A stretch of DNA of 64,000 bases from Simiduia litorea (lineage in GTDB: Bacteria > Pseudomonadota > Gammaproteobacteria > Pseudomonadales > Cellvibrionaceae): NCBI RefSeq assembly GCF_042853465.1, contig NZ_AP031497.1:2170001-2234000 (forward strand). The letters are read 5' to 3'. Below are positions 25,870 to 34,282 of the stretch, one piece after another. Made by a program: the position numbers and the translations under genes. How positions within the stretch are numbered: the stretch's first letter is position 1; every line of letters starts with the position of its first letter. The notes beneath the pieces were generated by a model. The model did not search any database. It saw only the letters and a program-made list of their open reading frames with translations, and was not told the origin of the DNA.

Positions 25870-28104
25870 CTACTTAGCTGATTTGTTTAGCAACGCATTG
25901 AGTGTTGGGCTTGGACGCATGGCTTTTTCAAGTTTTGCGGCATCGGGCTGGAAGTAGCCACCCATATCAACCGGCTCACCTTGAGCATCAGTCAGCTCTT
26001 TCACAATCACAGCTTCCTGTTCTACAAGCGCTTTGGCTAAGGGAGCAAAGGCTGCTTGAAGCTCTTTATCATCCGTTTGCGCGGCTAAGGCTTCGGCCCA
26101 ATATTGTGCCAAGTAAAAATGGCTGCCACGGTTGTCTAACTCTCGAACCTTACGCGATGGCGACTTATCGTTTACCAATAATTTCCCCGTTGCTTGATCA
26201 AGTGTTTTGGCTAGCACCTGTGCTTTCTTGTTACCGGTTTTAACGGCAACATCTTCAAAGGAAACGGCTAGGGCTAAAAATTCACCTAAGGAGTCCCAGC
26301 GCAGATGATCTTCTTCCGCGAACTGCTGCACGTGCTTAGGCGCTGAACCACCGGCACCCGTTTCAAATAGGCCGCCGCCATTCATCAATGGCACAATCGA
26401 AAGCATCTTTGCACTCGTTCCCAGCTCTAAGATCGGAAACAAATCGGTGAGGTAGTCGCGCAGTACGTTACCTGTGACTGAAATTGTATCTTCACCACGC
26501 TTTAACCGCTCCATGGTGAAGCGGATGGCACTGTCTGGCGGAAGAATCTGGATATTCAAGCCATTGGTGTCGTGGTCTTTTAAGTACTTCTCAACCTTTT
26601 TGATCATTTCAGCATCGTGGCCACGGTTGGCGTCCAACCAAAATACGGCAGGCATGCCCGAGGCGCGCGAGCGCGTTACCGCCAGTTTGACCCAATCTTG
26701 GATAGGTGCATCTTTAGCGGTAAACATCCGCCATACATCCCCTGCTTCCACCTTGTCATGCTGTAGCAAAACCTTACCGCTCTCATCGACCACACGCACA
26801 CTACCGTTAGCTGGCAGGGTGAATGTTTTGTCGTGTGAGCCATATTCTTCGGCTTTTTGTGCCATCAGGCCAACATTGGGCACTGTGCCCATGGTGCGCG
26901 GGTCAAAATTATCGTGGTGCTTACAGAAGTTGATCACTTCCTGGTAAATAGTGGCGTAGCAACTATCGGGTATAACGGCTTTAGTATCGGCCAATTTGCC
27001 ATCCGCGCTCCACATCATGCCACCGGCGCGAATCATTGCAGGCATAGAGGCATCGACGATAATGTCGCTCGGCACGTGTAAGTTGGTGATGCCTTTGTCT
27101 GAATCAACCATGGCTAACATGGGTCGAGTTTCATAACAGCGACGCATGTCGTACTCGATTTCAGAGCGCTTGGAGTAGCCCAGCTTGTCTATCTTTTGCA
27201 GCGCAGCGCCAATGCCATCATTAGGGTTAACACCTAATTCAGCCAGCGTTTTCGCATGCTTTTCCCATGCTTTCTTGTAATAAACGGTTACCGCGTGACC
27301 AAATACGATGGGGTCTGAAACCTTCATCATGGTGGCTTTCATGTGCAGTGAAAATAAAAGACCGGCTTTGCGCGCGCCTTCGATTTCTTCGTCGAGAAAT
27401 TTGCGCAACGCTCGCGTGCTCATAAACTGGGCGCTAACCACTTCTTCAGCTTGCACGGCGACTTCTTTTAACAGCGTGGTTTTACCACCCTCTTCAACTA
27501 ATTCAATTTTGACCTTGCCGGCCTTGGCCATAGTGGTAGAGATGTCGCTGGCGTAGAAGTCACCTTCGCGCATGTGGGCAACGTGAGTGCGAGACGCTTG
27601 GCTCCACTTACCCATGGAGTGTGGATTGGTGCGGGCATACTGCTTAACAGCACCGGGAGCGCGACGGTCTGAGTTGCCCTCGCGTAACACAGGGTTAACA
27701 GCGCTTCCCAGTACTTTGGCGTAGCGAGCTTTTACATCTTTCTCTTTATCGTCACCGGGGTTTTCTGGGTAACTTGGAATCTTGTAACCCTTGTCTTGCA
27801 GCTCAGTAATGGCCGCGTTTAACTGTGGAATGGAAGCGCTAATGTTAGGTAGTTTAATGATGTTGGCATTGGCGTCTTGGGTTAGCTCACCTAGTTCCTT
27901 AAGTGCGTCGGGTACTTTTTGATCGTCAGCCAAGTATTCGGGGAAACTGGCAAGGATGCGGGCTGCCAATGATATATCACTGGTTTCAACCTCTATACCA
28001 GCAGCTGCGGAGAAGGTGTTAACGATAGGGAGCAATGAGTAAGTCGCCAAGGCCGGCGCTTCGTCTGTTAACGTATAAATAATTTTCGATTTCTGAATTG
28101 TCAT
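25870..28104 (-). CDS. icd: Isocitrate dehydrogenase (NADP), monomeric type
   Basis: Oxidises isocitrate to 2-oxoglutarate in the citric acid cycle. It has 744 residues, the length of the monomeric IDH family known from Azotobacter, and is unrelated in sequence to the ~420-residue dimeric enzyme. Recognisable segments are IIYTLTDEAPALATYSLLPI at the start, LREGNSDRRAPGAVKQYAR, HSMGKWSQASRTHVAHM, the NADP-region WLDANRGHDAEMI, and ETGAGGSAPKHVQQF. The start is the ATG at 28104 (MTIQKSK); an upstream ATG adds eight unrelated residues. It is transcribed alone and converges on the kelch gene. Confidence 0.96.
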   Translation of the reverse strand: MTIQKSKIIYTLTDEAPALATYSLLPIVNTFSAAAGIEVETSDISLAARILASFPEYLADDQKVPDALKELGELTQDANANIIKLPNISASIPQLNAAITELQDKGYKIPSYPENPGDDKEKDVKARYAKVLGSAVNPVLREGNSDRRAPGAVKQYARTNPHSMGKWSQASRTHVAHMREGDFYASDISTTMAKAGKVKIELVEEGGKTTLLKEVAVQAEEVVSAQFMSTRALRKFLDEEIEGARKAGLLFSLHMKATMMKVSDPIVFGHAVTVYYKKAWEKHAKTLAELGVNPNDGIGAALQKIDKLGYSKRSEIEYDMRRCYETRPMLAMVDSDKGITNLHVPSDIIVDASMPAMIRAGGMMWSADGKLADTKAVIPDSCYATIYQEVINFCKHHDNFDPRTMGTVPNVGLMAQKAEEYGSHDKTFTLPANGSVRVVDESGKVLLQHDKVEAGDVWRMFTAKDAPIQDWVKLAVTRSRASGMPAVFWLDANRGHDAEMIKKVEKYLKDHDTNGLNIQILPPDSAIRFTMERLKRGEDTISVTGNVLRDYLTDLFPILELGTSAKMLSIVPLMNGGGLFETGAGGSAPKHVQQFAEEDHLRWDSLGEFLALAVSFEDVAVKTGNKKAQVLAKTLDQATGKLLVNDKSPSRKVRELDNRGSHFYLAQYWAEALAAQTDDKELQAAFAPLAKALVEQEAVIVKELTDAQGEPVDMGGYFQPDAAKLEKAMRPSPTLNALLNKSAK

Positions 28105-28607
28105 GTAAACCCCGTTATACAAAGCCAATAACCAAGCCTGCAGGCTCGGCCATCTATCTGTGAATTCTGCGTGCGCATCATACAGAAAGTTGGCCCGTAT
28201 TTATAGGTTGTAAAAAAACTACACTGCGCTTGAACCCCCACTATTCCTAGATTTCCAAGCAAATACCCCCAAAATACTGGGCAAACAGAAGCTTCATGCC
28301 TAGAACGTAATGGCATATTTAGTCACAAAACTACAAGGCTCGGGAAGATCGCACCAAAATAGAGCCGAAAATCTATCGAAGTAAGCTTTAGGCGCGCTCC
28401 TCTGCCGACGATTCAGCGGTGAAACCGGTACTCTGGCGCAACTAAGGTAACATTCAACCCGTATTTACTTGCTTTTAATGCTCAATAGCTGGCAATTTGC
28501 TAAGCTGCAGGAACCCAATTTACTTGGTTGAGGTCAAACCTTGGGTTTCCCAGCTTTGATCGTTTTTCACCCCGATATCGGGTGCCAATTTTAGATACAG
28601 GTAGCAC
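28105..28607. other. Divergent intergenic region between icd and prc
   Basis: 503 bases that must hold the promoters of both divergent genes. A 12-base perfect palindrome CCCGATATCGGG lies at 28571-28582, 25 bases before prc, and could be an operator. I see no gene, no repeat and no convincing -10/-35 pair. Confidence 0.6.
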
Positions 28608-30707
28608 ATGAGAAGTACAATTCTGTTAGTCACTGCGCTGTTATTTGCGATACATGTGGGGGCTAAGGTAGTAGATACTGCAGCGCCGTTAACGTATACC
28701 GAGACACAATCCAAAACAGCGATAGAGATTATTGACAAGTTGAGTACCCGTCACTATCGCAAACTTGCCTTAGACGACAACCTTTCAAGTGCCTACCTCG
28801 ATAAGCTACTGGAAACACTAGATCCTGGCCGAGCCTATTTCTATGCATCAGACATTGCTGACTTCGAAAAATCTCGAGCCAAGTTTGATGATTTTTTTAA
28901 AAAAGGTGACTTGGCTATAGGTTTTCAAATTTATAATCGATACACCGCGCGAATAAACTCTCGCCTGCTGTCTATCATTGCCGAGCTTGAGGACTCTGAA
29001 ACACAGTATGATTTTACCGTCGATGAGGCACTTGACGCGGATCGAGAAAATGCGAGCTGGCCAAAGGACAAAGCGGAGGCCGACGAGCTATGGCGCAAGC
29101 GTGTTAAAGCGGCTGTGCTGTCGCTAAAACTGTCAGGTAAAACGGTGGAGGAAGCGAAAACCACACTAACGCGTCGCTATAAAAATCAGCAATCTCGCCT
29201 CCAGCAACAGGACCGCGAAGATGTCTTTGAAACATTAATCAATGCCTTGACCCTACTTTACGATCCACACACCAGTTATTTGTCGCCACGGACCTTGGAA
29301 AACTTCAATATCAACATGTCGCTTTCGCTGGAAGGTATTGGCGCGGTATTGCAGACCGAGGATGAGTTTACAAAGATTGTTCGCTTAGTGGCTGCAGGAC
29401 CTGCAGACAAGACTGGCCAGCTAAAACCTAGCGATAAAATTTTAGCGGTAGGTCAGGGTAAAGAAGGCGAGTTAATCGACATCGTAGGCTGGCGCCTGGA
29501 TGAAGTTGTGCAACTCATTCGCGGTGAACCCAACACCATCGTGCGGCTTCAAATACAGCCGGCCAATGAAGATGCTACCGCTATTAAAACGGTAACCATT
29601 AGCCGAGAGCGGGTAAAACTTGAAGAGCAAGCCGCTAAAAAAGCTGTTTTCGAAGTTAAAGAAGGTAATAGTACTTACCGCTTAGGTGTTATCGATGTGC
29701 CAGCCTTTTATTTAGACTTTGAGGCTTATAGGCAACGAGATCCAAACTTTAAGAGTACAACGCGCGATGTCATGCAGCTGTTACAGGAGCTTGACCAGGA
29801 AAATGTTGATGGCATCATATTAGATCTCCGCAACAACGGCGGCGGCTCATTACAAGAAGCCACTACCTTAACGGATCTATTTATTGATCAAGGGCCGGTA
29901 GTTCAAATTCGGCAATCTAACGAAACTATTTCACGCCATCATCGATCTCGGTCCCGTGCTGTGTATCGTGGCCCCCTCCTCGTCCTAATCAATCGATTAA
30001 GCGCGTCGGCATCTGAGATCTTTGCTGGAGCAATCCAGGATTACGGCAGAGGTATTATTGTAGGTTCACAATCATTCGGTAAAGGCACTGTACAATCCTT
30101 GACTGGCCTGCAAGAGGGGCAGCTGAAGATCACAGAGTCAAAATTTTACCGTGTTTCTGGTGATAGTACTCAGCACCGAGGCGTAATCCCAGATATCTTA
30201 TTACCCAACCTAATTGACAGTAGCGAAGTTGGTGAAAGCTCTTATGAAACCGCGCTGCCGTGGGATAAAATTCATGCAGTTGCTCATGACAAGTATTACG
30301 ACATCACGGAGCTAATGAAGGAAATTAACCCGCAGCACGAAGCGAGAGTGGCCGTTAGCCCAGACTTTAACTTCCTTAAAGAACAGCTAAAAATGGTCGC
30401 TGAGCTTAAAGACAAAAAGGCGCTTTCACTGAATGAAAAGACTCGCTTAACTGAAAAAACCTTGCTCGATCAGCGCAACTTGGCTAGTGAGAACGCTCGC
30501 CGTAAAGCTAAGGGCGAAGAGCCCTACCCTAGCTATGATGCACTCAAGTCTGCAAATGAAGAAGAGAACGCTAACGCCCTCAGCGGACCAATACAGATAG
30601 ACACGGAGAAAGATGCCATGCTGCAAGAGGCGGGTTTTGTGTTGGCAGACTTCATCACCAGCCAACGGGTAGAAGCCAGCAGCAAGTTAGCTAACTTTCA
30701 AGAATAG
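28608..30707 (+). CDS. prc: Carboxy-terminal processing (tail-specific) protease Prc
   Basis: Periplasmic protease of 699 residues that degrades or trims proteins from the C-terminus. The signal peptide is about 1-19 (LLVTALLFAIHVGA). An N-terminal helical domain precedes a PDZ domain at about 235-330 (MSLSLEGIGAVLQTED, AAGPADKTGQLKPSDKI). The catalytic Ser/Lys dyad is S469 in LSASASEIFAG and K492 in SFGKGTVQSL, placed by alignment to E. coli Prc from memory. The DUF3340-type C-terminal region follows. Length is normal. A strong terminator follows at 30730. Confidence 0.95.
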   Translation: MRSTILLVTALLFAIHVGAKVVDTAAPLTYTETQSKTAIEIIDKLSTRHYRKLALDDNLSSAYLDKLLETLDPGRAYFYASDIADFEKSRAKFDDFFKKGDLAIGFQIYNRYTARINSRLLSIIAELEDSETQYDFTVDEALDADRENASWPKDKAEADELWRKRVKAAVLSLKLSGKTVEEAKTTLTRRYKNQQSRLQQQDREDVFETLINALTLLYDPHTSYLSPRTLENFNINMSLSLEGIGAVLQTEDEFTKIVRLVAAGPADKTGQLKPSDKILAVGQGKEGELIDIVGWRLDEVVQLIRGEPNTIVRLQIQPANEDATAIKTVTISRERVKLEEQAAKKAVFEVKEGNSTYRLGVIDVPAFYLDFEAYRQRDPNFKSTTRDVMQLLQELDQENVDGIILDLRNNGGGSLQEATTLTDLFIDQGPVVQIRQSNETISRHHRSRSRAVYRGPLLVLINRLSASASEIFAGAIQDYGRGIIVGSQSFGKGTVQSLTGLQEGQLKITESKFYRVSGDSTQHRGVIPDILLPNLIDSSEVGESSYETALPWDKIHAVAHDKYYDITELMKEINPQHEARVAVSPDFNFLKEQLKMVAELKDKKALSLNEKTRLTEKTLLDQRNLASENARRKAKGEEPYPSYDALKSANEEENANALSGPIQIDTEKDAMLQEAGFVLADFITSQRVEASSKLANFQE

Positions 30708-30729
30708 TGGAATAATAGAAACATAATGG

Positions 30730-30754
30730 GAGCCCCACTTGGGGCTCTTTTTTT
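30730..30754 (+). terminator. Rho-independent terminator of prc
   Basis: Stem GAGCCCC/GGGGCTC (30730-30736, 30741-30747), loop ACTT, followed by seven T. It begins 22 bases after the prc stop and ends 38 bases before the xthA start. Confidence 0.93.
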
Positions 30755-30791
30755 GTTTGCCCGATTAACACTTCGTTGCAAAGGATATCCT

Positions 30792-31598
30792 GTGAACATT
30801 ATCTCTTTTAATATTAATAGTATTCGAGCCCGCCTTCCGCAACTGGAGGCAATTATCGAGAAGTACTCTCCCGACTTTATAGGCCTGCAAGAAACAAAAG
30901 TTCAAGACAGTGATTTCCCTACAAGCGCCATCGAGAGCATGGGCTACTACCCAATCTATCACGGCCAGAAAACCCACTACGGCGTTGCTTTACTTTCTAA
31001 GCAAAAGCCCGTTGAAATAGTAAAGGGCTTTGACTCGGACGATGCAGATGCGCAACGTCGATTTGTCGGCGGCAAATTTTTTTATGGCGGCCAAAACATT
31101 TGGGTTTATAACGGCTATTTCCCGCAAGGTGAAAATGAAAAACACGAAACGAAATATCCAGCTAAACGTAAATTTTATGCTGATTTATTAGGCCTATTAA
31201 AGTCAAAACATCAGCCTACTGAATCCATTGTTGTTATGGGTGATATTAATATTTCGCCTCAGGATATAGATATTGGTATAGGCGAGCCAAACCGTAAGCG
31301 CTGGCTAAGAGACGGGAAGTGTAGCTTTTTGCCCGAAGAGCGAGGATGGCTTCAGGCGCTGCAAGCATGGGGGCTGGTGGATAGCTTTCGGCACCATCAT
31401 CCAGATTTAGAAAGCCAATACAGCTGGTTCGATTATCGCAGCCGTGGCTTTGAAAATGAACCCAAGCGCGGCCTTCGCATTGATAGCATCTTATGTACTC
31501 GACATTTAGTTGATTCGTCTATTGCGGCAGGTATTGACTATGAAATACGGGGCATGGAAAAACCGTCAGATCACGCGCCAATATTTACCCGATGGTAA
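30792..31598 (+). CDS. xthA: Exodeoxyribonuclease III
   Basis: AP endonuclease and 3'-5' exonuclease of base-excision repair. It has 268 residues, exactly the E. coli ExoIII length, when started at GTG 30792 (VNIISFNINSIRARLPQL) with AAAGGA 5-6 bases upstream. Upstream in-frame ATG codons fall inside the prc terminator and are not used. Catalytic motifs are visible: GLQETKV (metal Glu), VYNGYFPQGE, GDINISPQDIDIG (Asp/Asn), RIDSILCT and the C-terminal SDHAPIF with the catalytic His. Confidence 0.96.
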   Translation: MNIISFNINSIRARLPQLEAIIEKYSPDFIGLQETKVQDSDFPTSAIESMGYYPIYHGQKTHYGVALLSKQKPVEIVKGFDSDDADAQRRFVGGKFFYGGQNIWVYNGYFPQGENEKHETKYPAKRKFYADLLGLLKSKHQPTESIVVMGDINISPQDIDIGIGEPNRKRWLRDGKCSFLPEERGWLQALQAWGLVDSFRHHHPDLESQYSWFDYRSRGFENEPKRGLRIDSILCTRHLVDSSIAAGIDYEIRGMEKPSDHAPIFTRW

Positions 31599-31612
31599 CC
31601 CACTGTCCTAGC

Positions 31613-31647
31613 GTTATCGGCCGAGCTTTGAATGCTCGGCCGATAAC
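31613..31647. terminator. Hairpin between convergent xthA and kinase-like gene
   Basis: Perfect 14-bp inverted repeat, GTTATCGGCCGAGC paired with GCTCGGCCGATAAC, and a 7-base loop TTTGAAT. It lies between two convergent 3' ends. There is no clean T-run, so termination is likely from stem strength and position but not certain. Confidence 0.7.
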
Positions 31648-31668
31648 TGTGAGTCTTTATAGAAGAAA

Positions 31669-33876
31669 TTATTTTTTACTCTCACTCTTTCCCAGCCAGC
31701 GTTTCAGGCTATCTTCTAGCTGGTCATAGCTTACTGGTTTAGCGAGGTAGTCGCTCATGCCAGCAGCAAAGCATTTTGCTTGGTCAGAATCACCGGCATG
31801 CGCGGTCATGGCAACAATTGGTATGGGCTCGGATATATTGTCTACTTGCTCCTTTTTGCGGATTGCTCTTGTCGCTCCGTAGCCGTCAAGCTCCGGCATT
31901 TGGCAGTCCATCAGTATTAAATTAAAAGCCTGCTCATCAAGTGCGACTAACGCTTCTTTGCCGTTATTAGCCAAGGTTACTTTATAGCCTAGTTTTTGCA
32001 GCATCCCCTTGGCGACCATTTGATTTACTCGGTGATCATCAACCAACAAGATTCTTTTACCTGCCCCGAGTTGATGATCGTGCCCATCCAATTCCTCAAC
32101 AGCCGTCGCAGCCAAAAGCATTTCTCGCATGGCTTGATGCAAGTTTCCACGCAATACGGGCTTTAACAGCACGTAAATGTCAGCATATGTTAGTAAAGAT
32201 TCTACTTCGGCGGAAGCACGCTGCTGAAGTGTCGTCGCTATCGTCAGAGGTAGTGACTTAAGTTCTGCGTGCTGTTTTAGTATGTGGGCGAATTTTAGTA
32301 GTGCTAATGATTTAACATGTGTATACAAGAGAGCGCCATCAAAAGGGTGCTCCTCTGCTAAACCCTCTTCAAGGCGATTTAAGGCCTGCTCGTCGTCATG
32401 AACGGCTTCTACATTCATACCCCAAGCTTCCATTTCTATTAGGAAGGAATCCTCAATTGAAACCGGAATACCGACCAGCAAGATTCGTTTATTGCGAAGT
32501 TGCGGCTCTATCACGATCGTTTTTGGCGACTTGCTCGTGGTTTCTAGGGTTATATTGAAAAAATATTGGGTGCCACTGTCTTTATCTTCGAAAACCTGAA
32601 GCGAACCGTTCATGCACTCCGCTAGCCCCTTGCATAGCGTAATACCAAGCGGCGTATTGTCGGTATCGTAATGAACAACTTCAGCATTGGCTGGCATGGG
32701 TTTTCGATCGGCGCTGGTTTCACGCTGATCAACGATAGTAATTTGAAGCTCACCCTGCTGTTCATTTTTAACAACAAACTCTGATTTGAAAAAGACTTCG
32801 CCATGGCTTGAGTACTTTATCGCATGACTTAATAGATTGATAAGTACCTGCTGTAATCGCTGTGCGTCGCCTTTTACTCGTACAGGCGTATCGCTATCGA
32901 GCACATGACTCAATTCGACTTGTTGTTGATAGGCATCGTGGGAAACATCCTCCACAACGTGCTCTATTAATTTCCACAGGTTAAAAATGGCATTATCAAG
33001 CACTAGATTTTCATTTGACGCGTGGGAAAAATCGATGGCGTTATTGACGAGATTTAGCTGTCGCTCACCTGCTTTATTCGCCAGAGCCAGCAACTCTCTC
33101 TGCTCGTTGGTTAAAGGGCTGTCTGCCAGCAAACTGAGCGCACCTAATACATCATTTAGAGACGTGCGCAACTCTCCGCCAAAGCGGGCGAGAAACGTAT
33201 TTTTCAATTCGGCTGCGGCCTCAGAGTCGCGCTTTTCAATCTCTAAGTTTTTGGCGTGCTGATCTAAATTATACTGTGCCTCAAGCCTATCCCAGTAAAT
33301 GCGCGACGTAACTTCTCCTTGATGATCCAGCAGCAGGAAAAAAACCAACATGGTAATGCCATAAACATAGCCTTCCCAAGTACCCAAAAATATGGCTGCT
33401 GCTGCCGCAGGAATTTGCCCGAGAAACAGATATAGACTTAAAAACTTACGGTAAGGGGCGAATACATTAGCGACACTTGAGTAAAAGACGACCGAATAAA
33501 GCCAGATAAGCAAAGTGTCATTTTTCATGCCTACAATCGTTGTAACGCTGGCAATAATCAGGCTCCACCAAGCCGCACTGACAAAAGATGCCCAGAAATA
33601 ATGGGTTCGCCAACGCCCAGGTGCTCGGGGGTAGAGACTGTCAAATCGGAACAGAAAATAGCCGCGCCAAAAGGTAATTAACAGGAGGCCAATGGCGAGT
33701 CCGAGTGAATAATTAGGGGCCTGTTGGTAAAAATCCCCTAGCGCGACACATAACAAAAACGCAAAAAGATTGAGAATGAGGCCTCTTCGGCTGTATTTGG
33801 CCATGCGAGCATCTGTTTCTCGCATGATCTTTCGATCTTTTTGAACTTTATTCGCGGGTACAAATAGTTGCAACAT
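31669..33876 (-). CDS. Hybrid histidine-kinase-like membrane protein with degenerate kinase core and a C-terminal receiver
   Basis: 735 residues from ATG 33876, which has AGGT upstream (an ATG 13 codons earlier lacks a ribosome site). About six membrane helices span 32-183. A coiled segment leads to a HisKA-like region where the usual SHE-xRTPL reads GGELRTSL, with G234 in place of the phosphorylated His. In the ATPase-like region the N-box is LLSHAIKYS (H351 for Asn), and G1 reads VDQRETS without its glycines. A first receiver at about 463-580 has lost its acidic pair and phospho-site (Y518) but keeps K572. The final receiver at 607-730 is intact: D613-D614, D657 in LMDCQMPELDG, T691 and K713. 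It is probably not an active kinase; more likely it is a scaffold or phosphate acceptor. Confidence 0.88.
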   Translation of the reverse strand: MLQLFVPANKVQKDRKIMRETDARMAKYSRRGLILNLFAFLLCVALGDFYQQAPNYSLGLAIGLLLITFWRGYFLFRFDSLYPRAPGRWRTHYFWASFVSAAWWSLIIASVTTIVGMKNDTLLIWLYSVVFYSSVANVFAPYRKFLSLYLFLGQIPAAAAAIFLGTWEGYVYGITMLVFFLLLDHQGEVTSRIYWDRLEAQYNLDQHAKNLEIEKRDSEAAAELKNTFLARFGGELRTSLNDVLGALSLLADSPLTNEQRELLALANKAGERQLNLVNNAIDFSHASNENLVLDNAIFNLWKLIEHVVEDVSHDAYQQQVELSHVLDSDTPVRVKGDAQRLQQVLINLLSHAIKYSSHGEVFFKSEFVVKNEQQGELQITIVDQRETSADRKPMPANAEVVHYDTDNTPLGITLCKGLAECMNGSLQVFEDKDSGTQYFFNITLETTSKSPKTIVIEPQLRNKRILLVGIPVSIEDSFLIEMEAWGMNVEAVHDDEQALNRLEEGLAEEHPFDGALLYTHVKSLALLKFAHILKQHAELKSLPLTIATTLQQRASAEVESLLTYADIYVLLKPVLRGNLHQAMREMLLAATAVEELDGHDHQLGAGKRILLVDDHRVNQMVAKGMLQKLGYKVTLANNGKEALVALDEQAFNLILMDCQMPELDGYGATRAIRKKEQVDNISEPIPIVAMTAHAGDSDQAKCFAAGMSDYLAKPVSYDQLEDSLKRWLGKSESKK

Positions 33877-33946
33877 TGATCTACCTGAGTGGGTCGCTGA
33901 TCGGAGGTTGGGCATTGTAGAGCTTGTACTAGACAGATTGAACCGG

Positions 33947-33974
33947 TTTTTACGCTCTAATCGGTATTTGTCAA
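33947..33974 (-). promoter_or_regulatory. Candidate sigma-70 promoter of the kinase-like gene
   Basis: On the minus strand TTGACA (33974-33969), 16-base spacer, TAAAAA (33952-33947), 70 bases before the chosen start. The -35 is perfect; the -10 matches four of six. Confidence 0.4.
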
Positions 33975-34028
33975 CTATCGAGGTTAGCTGAAGATGTCGT
34001 TAATTCCGTGGCGATAAGCGCGTCGTCT

Positions 34029-34259
34029 CTATGCTCTTACATCCACTTTATGGTCACCTCTCCGACGATCTTGGCCTGTGCGGAGTTCGATGAGGGGGCG
34101 ACGGTAGGCTCGACCACGACGCCGCTGTTGGCGTCGTCGCTCTTTACTTGGCGAGTTGTCGGGGAGATCAACCGCCTTTTCAATATTAACGTGCTTTGGG
34201 AGCGTTTGGCTCACTGGCGCTACGCTAAGGACATGATTTGGTATTCGTATATCAGACAT
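34029..34259 (-). CDS. Small arginine-rich protein downstream of the chemoreceptor
   Basis: 76 residues, unknown function. The N-terminal half is ordinary (MSDIRIPNHVLSVAPVSQ). The second half is very basic, with ERRRQQRRRGRAYRRP and TGQDRRRGDHK. Clustered ERR/DRRR repeats of this kind occur in several short proteins of marine gammaproteobacteria, but I cannot name the family. It starts 23 bases after the chemoreceptor stop on the same strand, so co-transcription is likely. The ribosome site is poor. It could be a nucleic-acid- or membrane-surface-binding peptide; it may also be a chance frame. Confidence 0.5.
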   Translation of the reverse strand: MSDIRIPNHVLSVAPVSQTLPKHVNIEKAVDLPDNSPSKERRRQQRRRGRAYRRPLIELRTGQDRRRGDHKVDVRA

Positions 34260-34282
34260 ATCACATCTCGTCTCACATGTGT

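Noticed and set aside
30726..30791. Upstream ATG extension of xthA
   Set aside because: It starts inside the prc terminator stem; the GTG at 30792 has a ribosome site and gives exactly the family length.
31639..31646. GCCGATAA resembling a FliA -10 after xthA
   Set aside because: It is one arm of the convergent hairpin and has no TAAA/TCAA 15 bases upstream.
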